Shown piece after piece: positions 16,184 to 25,388 of a DNA stretch of 64,000 nucleotides. Source of the DNA: Paenibacillus sp. MBLB1832 (GTDB lineage Bacteria; Bacillota; Bacilli; Paenibacillales; NBRC-103111); assembly GCF_032271945.1 (NCBI RefSeq), contig NZ_CP130319.1:1321001-1385000 (forward strand). The letters are read 5' to 3'. The first letter of the stretch is position 1. Each line of letters opens with the position of its first letter. The notes under the pieces were generated by a model that saw nothing but the letters and a program-made list of their open reading frames with translations, was not told where the DNA came from and did no database searches. Position numbers and translations under genes: made by a program.

Positions 16184-18917
16184 GCTCATGCCGCAGCAAG
16201 GCTCGATCCAATCCAGGATTGTGGGGCTTTCTTTACTTCTATCGATGATGGCCCAAGCGATTCTCTTCTATATCGGCTTCTCGTTCTATCTTCCTCTTCA
16301 GAATCAGGCGAGGCAGGAAGCCCAGGCATCCATGGCGGATCAGCTGCAGGAGCAGGTTCTGACCAAATTTAACGATTGGTATAACTTGCTTACCGTGCTT
16401 CAGCGACCGGAGATTAGTGATTTGTTTCTGGATACGAATGGGCTGCGCGCCCCTGCAGAGATTACTCCGATTCGGGATCGTACGGTCAGGCAGCTTCAGT
16501 CGCTGGAGCTGGGTGACTCCTACGGATTGGAAAAAATTTATTTTCTTGGCGCTGACCGCAATCAATTGGCGATGTCCTTCGATGTCCAAACGGGACAGGT
16601 CGTGGAGCTGCAGGCTCTCCGTTATGATCTTCTGGCTGAGGCTAAGCTGGAAGGGCGTTTTCTACAACCGCTGGGGAGGGTCCGCATGCTTCCTGAGAAG
16701 GATTCCCTGGAGCAATGGATCCTTTCGTTGGGGGCAGATCTGCTTTCGGAAGGCACAGATAGGGAACTCGCGGATTTGTTTGCAGCAACATCGAAGGGCT
16801 TATATGTAACCAATGGAAACGAGAACGGAGTCTTCATCTGCATGGTCATCGATCCCGAGGGATTGCAGGGGCTGCTTTCAGCTCGTGCAGTGCCTTCCGC
16901 CTTCGTAAAGCTAACAGAGGAAGGAAAGGTGCTGTGGTCCTCGAAGCAGGACGATACCAGACCGATTCAAGCCAGACAGGTGTCGCTTCGACCGCTCGCT
17001 CCGTATCCTTACGAGCTGCGCGTCGAATATGCGGTGGCTGGAGGCTGGCCGCTACCCGGGAATATACTCGGCCTTCTGGCTATTCTGTACGTCGGCCAAC
17101 TGCTCTTCACCTTATCGGTCAGCTATGGGTGCTCCAGCGCCATCTTCAAGACGTATACGAGGATCGCGAAGAGGCTGGACCGAGAAGTAGCATCGGTGGA
17201 ATGGGGGAACGTGCGCCTGGACGAAGGCTGGTCGTCGCAAAGGTTGAATCGGCTCAGTCTGCGTACCAAACTGCTGGCAATCTTCGTTCTCGCTGTCATC
17301 GTTCCCGTTGCCGCGATCGGTTATTTGTTTAACGAGATCACTTATCGAACAACACTCGATCAGATCAGTGCTATCCAAGTCGAAGCGAGTAAGGTGTTGC
17401 TTCGTACAGCCCAGAGTCGAATTCGGGGGGTGGAGCACCTGACGGAGCAGCTCGCGGCTTCCGAGCAGATTCGGCAATTTCTTCTGCAGCGTAACTTTCA
17501 GGATCTTAATGGATTCAGGGCAGATACACGCATGAAAATTCCGATGAGCTCCGGCATGGGAGAGCTCTCGTACTTTATCATCTACAATGAACAGGGACAA
17601 AGCTTGTATTCCTCCATCTACCCCGATCAGCCTGAGTTGTTTCAACTGGATCCTCGTACCTTTCTGGATACAAATCGACCAGTTTGGCTCTCCGCTTACA
17701 AGGACATCACCCGACAACCGTCGCTGGCGGTCACCAAGCGAATCGGGATTCGATCACCGCTGGGCATGGCCGATTATTATTTACTAGTCATCCCCAAATC
17801 AACGCTGCTGGAGGGGATCGGCTCCCCGGACGTCTTTCTTAAGATGATGAATGAACGGGGGGAGAACCTGACTCCCAACGGAAACTTGGTGAAGGGCGAG
17901 ATGAAAGTCATTACCCACAAGGATGAGACTCGAGACTGGACATGGAGCTTCGCGTATTCACAAGTACTTGTCCGCCAGAGAGCACGGGACTACGGGGCGA
18001 GGTACGACATGGTTGTGATCATCGTCATCTTGTTATCCATCGGGATTTCCGCCGTTTTGTCCTACCTGGTCACCAAGCCGCTCGCCATATTGGTGGAAAG
18101 CATGGGAGCGGCCACTTTTGACGCGCCAGTCCCCCGAGTAGCTTCGCAAGGAAGCAGTGAGATCGCAGGCATTATTCGCAGCTATAACGGGATGGTCGAA
18201 AGGCTGGAGCGGGTTGTGAAGGAAAACATACAGGTGCTAAAGGAGAATGCAGACAGACGGCTTCAGGAGAAAGAACTGATGTCGCTTAAGGTGAAGGCGG
18301 AGCTGGACATGCTGCAGGCGCAGATCAATCCGCATTTTCTATATAACACGTTAGAGTTGATTAATATGAGGGGAATGCGCACCGGCAATCCCGAGATCAG
18401 CGAAATTGTAACGGCGCTTGCGGATTTACTTCGCTATAGCGTACATAAGGGGGGCGATACCGTTCCGCTTCGTCAGGAGCTGAGCCATGTACGCAATTAT
18501 ATGGTGATTCAGCAGCACCGGCTCGGTCATAGCTTCGAGGTGATCTGGCATATACCACAGGAGTTGGAGGAGAAGCGGGTCATTCCTTTTATCCTTCAGC
18601 CGTTGGTGGAGAACGCGCTCAAGCACGGATTAAAGGGCTATGAGGACGGAGGCGTCGTAAGCGTGGAGGCCGAACTTCGAGGCAGCCAGCTCAGGATAGC
18701 GGTATCGGACAATGGCATGGGGATGACAGCCGGACAGCTAGCGAGGCTCAAGGACCAAATCCTTCTGGACGTTCCAACCGCTGTGCAGCAAGGGATCGGA
18801 CTGCGCAACGTTTACTTGAGGTTAACCCTATTCTATAGCGGGGATGCGGAGCTTCAAGTCGACAGTGGGATTATGAAGGGAACCCGCGTAACGCTCATTA
18901 TCCCGAATCTGCCATAG
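16170..18917 (+). CDS. YesM-type sensor histidine kinase with two sensor modules
   Basis: 915 residues, about 300 longer than usual for the family. Four membrane helices are visible (about 17-41, 298-320, 367-387, 612-634). They bracket two extracytoplasmic domains of roughly 255 and 225 residues, both of dCache type by length. A HAMP linker follows, then the His_kinase domain with phospho-acceptor His722 in QINPHFLYNTLE and the ATPase N-box PLVENALKHG near 811. The second half alone would be a normal YesM kinase, so the first looks like an added sensor without kinase. It overlaps the regulator gene by 14 nt. Confidence 0.9.
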   Translation: MNVRKLMPQQGSIQSRIVGLSLLLSMMAQAILFYIGFSFYLPLQNQARQEAQASMADQLQEQVLTKFNDWYNLLTVLQRPEISDLFLDTNGLRAPAEITPIRDRTVRQLQSLELGDSYGLEKIYFLGADRNQLAMSFDVQTGQVVELQALRYDLLAEAKLEGRFLQPLGRVRMLPEKDSLEQWILSLGADLLSEGTDRELADLFAATSKGLYVTNGNENGVFICMVIDPEGLQGLLSARAVPSAFVKLTEEGKVLWSSKQDDTRPIQARQVSLRPLAPYPYELRVEYAVAGGWPLPGNILGLLAILYVGQLLFTLSVSYGCSSAIFKTYTRIAKRLDREVASVEWGNVRLDEGWSSQRLNRLSLRTKLLAIFVLAVIVPVAAIGYLFNEITYRTTLDQISAIQVEASKVLLRTAQSRIRGVEHLTEQLAASEQIRQFLLQRNFQDLNGFRADTRMKIPMSSGMGELSYFIIYNEQGQSLYSSIYPDQPELFQLDPRTFLDTNRPVWLSAYKDITRQPSLAVTKRIGIRSPLGMADYYLLVIPKSTLLEGIGSPDVFLKMMNERGENLTPNGNLVKGEMKVITHKDETRDWTWSFAYSQVLVRQRARDYGARYDMVVIIVILLSIGISAVLSYLVTKPLAILVESMGAATFDAPVPRVASQGSSEIAGIIRSYNGMVERLERVVKENIQVLKENADRRLQEKELMSLKVKAELDMLQAQINPHFLYNTLELINMRGMRTGNPEISEIVTALADLLRYSVHKGGDTVPLRQELSHVRNYMVIQQHRLGHSFEVIWHIPQELEEKRVIPFILQPLVENALKHGLKGYEDGGVVSVEAELRGSQLRIAVSDNGMGMTAGQLARLKDQILLDVPTAVQQGIGLRNVYLRLTLFYSGDAELQVDSGIMKGTRVTLIIPNLP

Positions 18918-19020
18918 AAATCGGCGATTTGTCCCGTGGCTGCCAGTTCCTACCGATTCTATAATACAGTCAAGGGATTAAAGAGTGTCCCTAATTTGAA
19001 CGAATAGATGGAGGGTCTGT

Positions 19021-20418
19021 ATGAAGAAATGGGTCTCAAGCATCGTCAGCGTAACCTTGGCGCTCAGCCTTGCCGCTTGCAGCAAAACGGGCGGAGGGGC
19101 AGCCGGAACATCTGATACCAAGCCAATCGATTCTTCGGCCAAGCCAATCGAGGCCAAGCCGAAGGATCCAGTCACGATCCGGATTACCTTTCAGGAAGGC
19201 GAAATGCCGAAGGATCAGATTGCCGAGTTCGAGCAGGCGAATCCCGATATCAAGATCTCGCGCGAGGATATCGCCCCGACGAAGCTTGCCGCTGAGCTTG
19301 CGGCGAATGAAGCTCCGGATATTATTAAGGTCAATGGTCTGACGGAGGTTCCTTCCTACGTCATTCGCGGTGTAGCAATGGACCTCACGTCCCGTTTCCA
19401 AACAAGCACGCTGCTGAAGGAAACGGACTTCCTGCCGGTGGTCGACGTTTATCGGTTCGACGGCAAAGAGCGGGGCAAAGGATCAATCTATGGATTCCCG
19501 AAGGACTGGTCGCCGGACTTTACGCTCTGGATTAACAAGAAGGCGTTCGAAGCGGCGAAAGTTCCGCTGCCTGATCCGGCCAAACAACTGACTTGGGAGG
19601 AAATCCTGGATCTGTCCAAGAAGCTTACGATCAAGAACGGCGATACCTACACCCAATATGGGTTTGTAAAGTCGGGTGGTACAGAGCTGGATCTCACGGT
19701 GCTCATGCACTACTTGCTGAGTAAGGGAGTCGACCCGAATAGCGCTGATTTTAGTAGCATCGATTTCACCAAGCCGGAAGTGAAGGAGTTTGCAGAGCTT
19801 TGGAATCAATTCGTTCAGGCGAATGTAGGCCCGAACTCTGTCAATAACTTTGACAAGGGCATTCATCCTAATGATATTTTCACAAACGGCAAAGCGGCGA
19901 TGACCCTGAAGGGCTATTGGTTCTCCGGGGCTATGCGTGACAACGAGAAAGCCAAGACTCATCTGGATGACTTCATCATGCTGCCTCCGCCAATCGCCAA
20001 GAATGGCAAGTTCGCTTCTCCGACCGGTTCGGCAACAGGTGCCATTATCAACAAGAAAACGAAGCATCCGGACGAAGCGTGGAAAGTGTTCGAGTGGTTC
20101 TTTGGCGGCAAGCCTGCTGAAGTGCGCGCGAAGTCCGGCTACGGAGTTCCGGCTCTGAAGCACCTTGTGCCTGCGTTACCGCAAGGGACGTCATTTGACA
20201 AACAAACGTATCAAGTACTGCAGGATCAATTGAAGTACACAGGCTCGAACCTGTCGATTAACCCTTATCTGTTGAACGCAGACTCCATTATCGGCAAGGA
20301 CATGGCCCCCTATTATTTCGGCAAGGGAACGCTTGACGAGTCGCTGGCTAACATTACAAAAGACGCGAACAATATCATTAAAGAGAGCAAAAGCGCCATA
20401 GACTCTGCTAAAAAATAA
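19021..20418 (+). CDS. Sugar ABC transporter binding lipoprotein, module 1
   Basis: 465 residues. The lipobox SLAAC places the lipidated Cys at 20, and a Gly/Ser/Pro-rich linker precedes a family-1 extracellular solute-binding fold (ITFQEGEMPKDQIAEFE, NEAPDIIKVNG, NGKAAMTLKGYW). It binds oligosaccharides outside the membrane for the permeases at 20488 and 21421. A hairpin at 20426 separates it from them and would keep binding-protein mRNA in excess. No ATPase gene is present, so a shared MsmX-type ATPase is expected. Confidence 0.9.
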   Translation: MKKWVSSIVSVTLALSLAACSKTGGGAAGTSDTKPIDSSAKPIEAKPKDPVTIRITFQEGEMPKDQIAEFEQANPDIKISREDIAPTKLAAELAANEAPDIIKVNGLTEVPSYVIRGVAMDLTSRFQTSTLLKETDFLPVVDVYRFDGKERGKGSIYGFPKDWSPDFTLWINKKAFEAAKVPLPDPAKQLTWEEILDLSKKLTIKNGDTYTQYGFVKSGGTELDLTVLMHYLLSKGVDPNSADFSSIDFTKPEVKEFAELWNQFVQANVGPNSVNNFDKGIHPNDIFTNGKAAMTLKGYWFSGAMRDNEKAKTHLDDFIMLPPPIAKNGKFASPTGSATGAIINKKTKHPDEAWKVFEWFFGGKPAEVRAKSGYGVPALKHLVPALPQGTSFDKQTYQVLQDQLKYTGSNLSINPYLLNADSIIGKDMAPYYFGKGTLDESLANITKDANNIIKESKSAIDSAKK

Positions 20419-20425
20419 GTCATGC

Positions 20426-20464
20426 GGGGGATTCGTCTGCTCGACCAGCGGATCCCCCTTTTTA
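20426..20464 (+). terminator. Attenuator hairpin between binding protein and permeases, module 1
   Basis: GGGGGATTCG (20426-20435) pairs with CGGATCCCCC (20449-20458), followed by TTTTTAA. It allows partial read-through into the permease genes. Confidence 0.8.
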
Positions 20465-20487
20465 ACTAGATAGGGAGTGAGGACAGC

Positions 20488-21417
20488 ATGAAAGGATCGG
20501 GGCTTGCGCTCAACCTGACGGAGAAATCACGGAGGTCGATCGCATTCTATTTGATGATCTCCCCATGGTTTGTCGTATTTGTTTTGTTTAGTTTATACCC
20601 GCTGTTCTATGGACTATACCTTAGCTTTACCAACTATATTGGTCTCAATCTGCAAACGGCTAGATGGGTCGGCTTGCAAAATTATAAGAACGTCTTTACC
20701 GACAGCGATGCGCTATACGCACTGGGCCGAACCGTTATGTTAACGGCTGTTTATGTACCGATTAGCACGTTAGTCGGATTGTTGCTCGCCGTGCTGCTGA
20801 ATCAGAACGTACGCGGTGTGGGGATCTATCGCACGATCTTCTACCTGCCGTCTATCGTTCCGCTCGTTTCCGCAGCGCTTATGTGGAAAATGATGTACGC
20901 CAATCAAACCGGAATTTTGAATGTTGCGTTGAAGCCGCTTGGCATGCCTTCCGTCAACTGGTTGAGCTATGATTATGCTACGATGTCCTTGATTATCACG
21001 CTCATCTGGGCTTCCGGCAGCGGTATCCTGATCAATTTGGCTGGACTGAAGGGAATCTCCAAGGAACTTTATGAGGCGGCTTCCATTGATGGTGCGCCGG
21101 CGCTGTCCCGTTTTGTCCGCATTACACTGCCGATGATGAGTCCTATCCTATTTTTCAATGTCATAATGGGCATTATTCATACGCTGCAACTCTACATTTT
21201 GCCGATTCTGCTCTCCGGTAACGATCTGCTGATGGCACCGATTCGCCCGAACTATGTCTATGTGGTTCACGCCTTTCAGCAAGTGTTTGCTTTCCAGCGG
21301 TTCGCCTATGGCATGGCCCTGCTGTGGGTGCTGTTTACTGTCATCTTGCTGATGACACTTGTTGTATTCCGCAGCAGCCGCTACTGGGTCCACTACGAAA
21401 TGGAACAGGAGGAGTAG
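20488..21417 (+). CDS. Sugar ABC transporter permease, MalF/LplB type, module 1
   Basis: 309 residues with six predicted membrane helices, the first at about 19-41. The EAA loop is ELYEAASIDGAPALSRFVRI (about 192-211), which docks the shared ATPase. The gene has a strong AGGGAGTGAGGA ribosome binding site and is followed after 3 nt by the partner permease. Confidence 0.92.
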   Translation: MKGSGLALNLTEKSRRSIAFYLMISPWFVVFVLFSLYPLFYGLYLSFTNYIGLNLQTARWVGLQNYKNVFTDSDALYALGRTVMLTAVYVPISTLVGLLLAVLLNQNVRGVGIYRTIFYLPSIVPLVSAALMWKMMYANQTGILNVALKPLGMPSVNWLSYDYATMSLIITLIWASGSGILINLAGLKGISKELYEAASIDGAPALSRFVRITLPMMSPILFFNVIMGIIHTLQLYILPILLSGNDLLMAPIRPNYVYVVHAFQQVFAFQRFAYGMALLWVLFTVILLMTLVVFRSSRYWVHYEMEQEE

Positions 21418-21420
21418 CCC

Positions 21421-22257
21421 ATGACGGAAGCCGGTACTTCGAGATGGAGCCGGGCACTCATCTATGCCCTGCTTCTCATCTGCTCGCTTGCTTTCTTATT
21501 CCCGCTCTTCGCCACGCTCTCGAGCTCATTGAACCCACGAGGCTCGATGCCAAGCTTATTGCCGAAAGCCTTCAATTATAAAAATTATGTGGATGCAACC
21601 ACCATGATCGATTTCTGGAAGTATCTCCGTAATTCCTTTGTCATCAACGCGATATCGGTGTTTACGTCAACCTTCAGCAGCGGGCTCGTGGGTTATGCGT
21701 TCTCGAGAATTCAGGCCCCGGGTCGGAAATTGTTGTTTATGCTCATTCTGTCTACGATGATGCTGCCCAATATTGTCATTCAAATACCGACCTATATTCT
21801 GCTGCAGAAATACGGATTGCTAAATTCATTCTATCCTTGGCTCATTTGGGGTATCGGGGGGACACCGTTCTTTATTTTTTTATATCGTCAATTTTTCTCC
21901 ACGATCCCCAAGGAGCTGGAGGAGGCGGCGCGGATGGACGGATGCTCCATATTCAGAACCTACTGGAACATTTTCCTGCCGCTTTCGATTCCAGTTATGG
22001 TTACCGTGGCCATCATGAATTTTCAGGAAAAATGGGGCGACGCGATCGTTCCCTTCATGTTCCTGAAGCAAGCGAAATACCCGCTGGCGACGGCTCTTAC
22101 CAATATCGGTTATACCGTTCAGGGCAATTCGGAGCTTATCGTTCAAGAAGTGACGGCAGCCGGGTCGTTCTTGTTCATGCTGCCAGTGATCGTGGTCTTC
22201 TTCTTCGGCCAGAGGTACTTGGTAGAGGGGACCGTGTCAGCGGGAGTGAAGGGGTAA
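21421..22257 (+). CDS. Sugar ABC transporter permease, MalG/LplC type, module 1
   Basis: 278 residues with six membrane helices. The EAA loop is ELEEAARMDGCSIFRTYWNI (about 163-182), and the C-terminus RYLVEGTVSAGVKG is typical of CUT1 permeases. Start behind GGAGGAG at the end of the partner permease gene. A long open frame in another register (from 21837) crosses this gene but is a shadow. Confidence 0.92.
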   Translation: MTEAGTSRWSRALIYALLLICSLAFLFPLFATLSSSLNPRGSMPSLLPKAFNYKNYVDATTMIDFWKYLRNSFVINAISVFTSTFSSGLVGYAFSRIQAPGRKLLFMLILSTMMLPNIVIQIPTYILLQKYGLLNSFYPWLIWGIGGTPFFIFLYRQFFSTIPKELEEAARMDGCSIFRTYWNIFLPLSIPVMVTVAIMNFQEKWGDAIVPFMFLKQAKYPLATALTNIGYTVQGNSELIVQEVTAAGSFLFMLPVIVVFFFGQRYLVEGTVSAGVKG

Positions 22258-22369
22258 AAGCAAGTAGTTGCTCTACGCTAAAGTCAAATTCCAATCGTAT
22301 CCCAAGACTCCCGCTCGATCTTCATGTACCGGAGGCGATCAGTTTGTGCCTCTGGTTATTTGGGTTCCG

Positions 22370-22378
22370 TGTTATAAT
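22370..22378 (+). promoter_or_regulatory. Extended -10 promoter of the second two-component pair
   Basis: TGTTATAAT (TGn plus a perfect TATAAT at 22373-22378) lies 35 nt before the regulator start codon. No good -35 box was found at 17 bp, which fits an extended -10 promoter. Confidence 0.5.
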
Positions 22379-22412
22379 AACCACATCAGACCAACAAGGG
22401 GGATTGTTCCAG

Positions 22413-23435
22413 ATGACGAATTCGGTTCTGATTGTAGAGGATGAGCCTTGGCTGCGCAAGGAATTGATAGAGATGATCGAGAGGACCGGCTCCTGTAAAG
22501 TCATTGCTGAAGCAAGAGATGGTGAAGAAGCGTGGAATATCATTCAGGATACTTGGCCGGCCATCGTGATCACGGACATTATGATGCCCAAGAGAGACGG
22601 CCTTTGGCTCGTGACGCAGATCGGTACGCAGCGTCTTCCGATTCAAACCATCATCGTGAGCGGTTACGATAACTTTAATTATGCGCGAACCGCCATGCGG
22701 TATGGCGTAAAGGAATATTTGCTAAAACCTCTTCAGCAGGAGGAATTGCTTAAAGCGCTGGAACGAATATTGGTACAAATCTCAGAACAAGTGGATTGGC
22801 AGAAATATGTAAGAATGATCGAAGATTATGTAGACGGTCTGGCTTTGTGGAATGAGGAGACTTCCACCGAAAAATTGAGTCAGCTTTATAGAGAGTTGGA
22901 TGTTATTAAGCACATCAACTCAGAATTACGACTCGGCCTCTACCGGATTGTGATAGATAAATTAAGTAACCTTGTCGATTCGTCGGCGTTGGCTACCCCA
23001 CTCGCCATTAACGAGACGTTTACCGATGAACAGCTACACGCGCAGATCCGGCAGCACATCTTACGAGTAAAGGCACATATGGACAAGGCTGTGAGTCTAA
23101 ACGCCAAAGTACAACCCAGCCCGATGGAAGCGGTATGTAAGCTGATTGACAAGCAATTCCGCCGCACCTTTACCTTGGACGAGATGGCCGAGCTTACCCA
23201 GCGCAGCGTATCCCGATTCTGCAGCGAATTCAAGCGATATACGGGAAAAACCTTCATTAACTATGTCAACGGTGTCCGACTGGACAAGGCGAAGGAGCTC
23301 CTCCTGATGCCAGACCTGCGCATTTATGACGTAGCCGACCTAGTGGGATACACCACCCTATCATACTTTAACCGTATGTTCAAAGAGGCGGAAGGCATGT
23401 CGCCAAATGAGTTTAGGAAGTTACACGGTCTATGA
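22413..23435 (+). CDS. YesN-type AraC-family response regulator, module 2
   Basis: 340 residues. The receiver domain has Glu9-Asp10 and phospho-acceptor Asp55 in VITDIMMPKRDG. A short central region precedes the C-terminal AraC domain (about 240-340; YTTLSYFNRMFKEAEGMSPN). It is about 100 residues shorter than the module-1 regulator because the central linker is reduced. The ATG at 22413, behind AAGGGGG, is the true start; the same frame is open for 192 codons upstream, but that part overlaps the permease gene. The kinase gene overlaps its stop by 4 nt. Confidence 0.92.
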   Translation: MTNSVLIVEDEPWLRKELIEMIERTGSCKVIAEARDGEEAWNIIQDTWPAIVITDIMMPKRDGLWLVTQIGTQRLPIQTIIVSGYDNFNYARTAMRYGVKEYLLKPLQQEELLKALERILVQISEQVDWQKYVRMIEDYVDGLALWNEETSTEKLSQLYRELDVIKHINSELRLGLYRIVIDKLSNLVDSSALATPLAINETFTDEQLHAQIRQHILRVKAHMDKAVSLNAKVQPSPMEAVCKLIDKQFRRTFTLDEMAELTQRSVSRFCSEFKRYTGKTFINYVNGVRLDKAKELLLMPDLRIYDVADLVGYTTLSYFNRMFKEAEGMSPNEFRKLHGL

Positions 23436-25213
23436 TGAATCGGTACTCGATTCGCCTCAAGATGGCCGCCGCTTTCCTGCTGATTTGCGTCATTTCCGTT
23501 TCTTTGACGGGTACGCTTCTCTACAACCATTACAAGCAATCCGCGATCCGCGATTTTCAATTGACATCATCAGACGCGACAGACCGCATCGCTTTCCACC
23601 TCGAGTATTATTTGCGCCAAACGATGCAGTCCACTTGGAATATGCTTGGTGAAGCGGATATGCAGAAATTCCTCGTTAACGAGAGTACAAGCGATGGAGA
23701 GAAAAACACGGTTCAGGAAATGCTGAGGCGTTACCGCGCCTTTAATTCCGTATCCGTGAGCGGCGTCCATATTCTGAAGGAGAATGGAATGTTCGTTTCG
23801 GTGGCGGATCAGGACTTGAGCGTTCGCAAGTCCTCATTTTTGCGGGAGCGCTTTCAGCTCAGAGAGATGGATTATCAATTTTTCGCGTATCAGAATTTCT
23901 ATACCAATAAACCTGAAACAGCTATCAGCATGTCCATCCCCGTTTATAACCTGACCAACGGCCGACTATCTGGTCGACTGATCCTTGATCTCGATATGAA
24001 TCCGATTGAGGACATCGTCAGTCGAGCGCCCCTCGGGCAGAAGGGTCACTTCTACATCATCACGACGAGCAATCAGATGGTATTCCACCAGGATCGTTCC
24101 ATGATTGGTCAGACCATGGACACCGTTCCGGAGCTGAGGAACCTGAGGCTGGATAACTTTCCTCAATTCGGTCTTCAGAAGCTGAACGGGAAACAGGTAT
24201 TGGTCGGAGTCAGCCCGGTTAGTCGAACGGATTGGAGCATCGTCTATGTCATTCCATTCTCTTCTTTCGCGAGTGGTTTACAAACGATCAAGTATTATAC
24301 GCTTGGGGTCATTGCTGCGATTTCTTTCGTAATTCTGATCATCGTTCCGTTCGTCGCCACACGATTCGTCCGCCCGATCCGTCAACTGATGCAGCTTCAT
24401 GAACGAGTGGAGCGCGGGGATTGGGACATTGAGGTTGAGTTCGTGCCTGGCAAGGATGAGTTTCAGCTGCTCAGACGCCGTTTCTATCTGATGACGAAGC
24501 GGCTGAAGCGGCTGATGGAGACAGTCACGGACTTGCGACTAGGACAGCTGCAGCTCCAGCTGCAGCAGAAGGAAGCCTTCCTACAGGCGCTTCAGAACCA
24601 GATCAACCCGCATTTTCTGTATAATACGCTGGGGATCATTAAGAGCATGGCTTTCATGGAAGGTAACGAGAATATCGTTCAGATGACACAATCACTTGCT
24701 CAATTTTATAGGTATACGGCGAAGATGCAACATGTTGAGGTTACGCTGCGGGACGAGCTTGACCACCTCAAGCATTATCTAGATATCGCTCATTTTCGAT
24801 TTCAAGAGGACTTCGTCAGTGAGATGATTATTAACGAAAAATACATGAGCTGCCGGGTGGTGAAGCTGACCTTGCAGCCGCTCGTGGAGAATGCGGTCAA
24901 ATATGCGATCGAACCTAAAGGGGGCAAGGGAACCATTCGGTTGAATGCCTATCACACGGATCAGAAACTAATTATCGAAATTTTTAATAGTGGAGAAGGG
25001 ATTGAACAAGACGTTCTGCAGCGGTTAAAAGAGAAGCTGAAAGAGGTATCCGACCACCCTACCGGCTATGCCGGCGAACAAGGACTCGGACTTGCGAATG
25101 TTCACGCAAGGCTCATTCTCCAATATGGTGAGGGTAACGGAGTGTACCTAGAATCCTTTCCTAATCGAGGAACGGTCGTGACCGTCATCTTGCCGTTCAA
25201 ATCTGCATCCTGA
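23432..25213 (+). CDS. YesM-type sensor histidine kinase, module 2
   Basis: 593 residues, the normal length for the family. Membrane helices at about 9-31 and 288-311 flank one extracytoplasmic dCache-type domain. A HAMP region, phospho-acceptor His394 in NQINPHFLYNTLG and the ATPase N-box PLVENAVKYA follow. ATGA overlap with the regulator gene couples their translation. It probably senses a sugar or binding-protein complex linked to the importer that follows at 25389. Confidence 0.92.
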   Translation: MMNRYSIRLKMAAAFLLICVISVSLTGTLLYNHYKQSAIRDFQLTSSDATDRIAFHLEYYLRQTMQSTWNMLGEADMQKFLVNESTSDGEKNTVQEMLRRYRAFNSVSVSGVHILKENGMFVSVADQDLSVRKSSFLRERFQLREMDYQFFAYQNFYTNKPETAISMSIPVYNLTNGRLSGRLILDLDMNPIEDIVSRAPLGQKGHFYIITTSNQMVFHQDRSMIGQTMDTVPELRNLRLDNFPQFGLQKLNGKQVLVGVSPVSRTDWSIVYVIPFSSFASGLQTIKYYTLGVIAAISFVILIIVPFVATRFVRPIRQLMQLHERVERGDWDIEVEFVPGKDEFQLLRRRFYLMTKRLKRLMETVTDLRLGQLQLQLQQKEAFLQALQNQINPHFLYNTLGIIKSMAFMEGNENIVQMTQSLAQFYRYTAKMQHVEVTLRDELDHLKHYLDIAHFRFQEDFVSEMIINEKYMSCRVVKLTLQPLVENAVKYAIEPKGGKGTIRLNAYHTDQKLIIEIFNSGEGIEQDVLQRLKEKLKEVSDHPTGYAGEQGLGLANVHARLILQYGEGNGVYLESFPNRGTVVTVILPFKSAS

Positions 25214-25260
25214 CAAAACAAATACAATTCTGCGTTCGTGCAGGATTGTATTTGTTTTCT
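25214..25260 (+). terminator. Terminator after two-component pair 2
   Basis: AAAACAAATACAAT and ATTGTATTTGTTTT pair over 14 bp with a further inner CTGC/GCAG stem. Confidence 0.9.
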
Positions 25261-25388
25261 ATAAGATAGTATCGGGTGTTTCGATAGGATTCTGCCTTTT
25301 TCGCTAGGATCGTGGATTCCGAGTTTGCATCGCATGAGATAAAGTAAAGATGTCAACAGATTGAACAAAAGAGAGGGGAAGTTACACC

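Noticed and set aside
21837-23435. 532-codon open frame read as one large protein
   Set aside because: Its first 192 codons overlap the MalG-type permease gene in another frame; the response regulator starts at the ATG 22413 with its own ribosome binding site and promoter.
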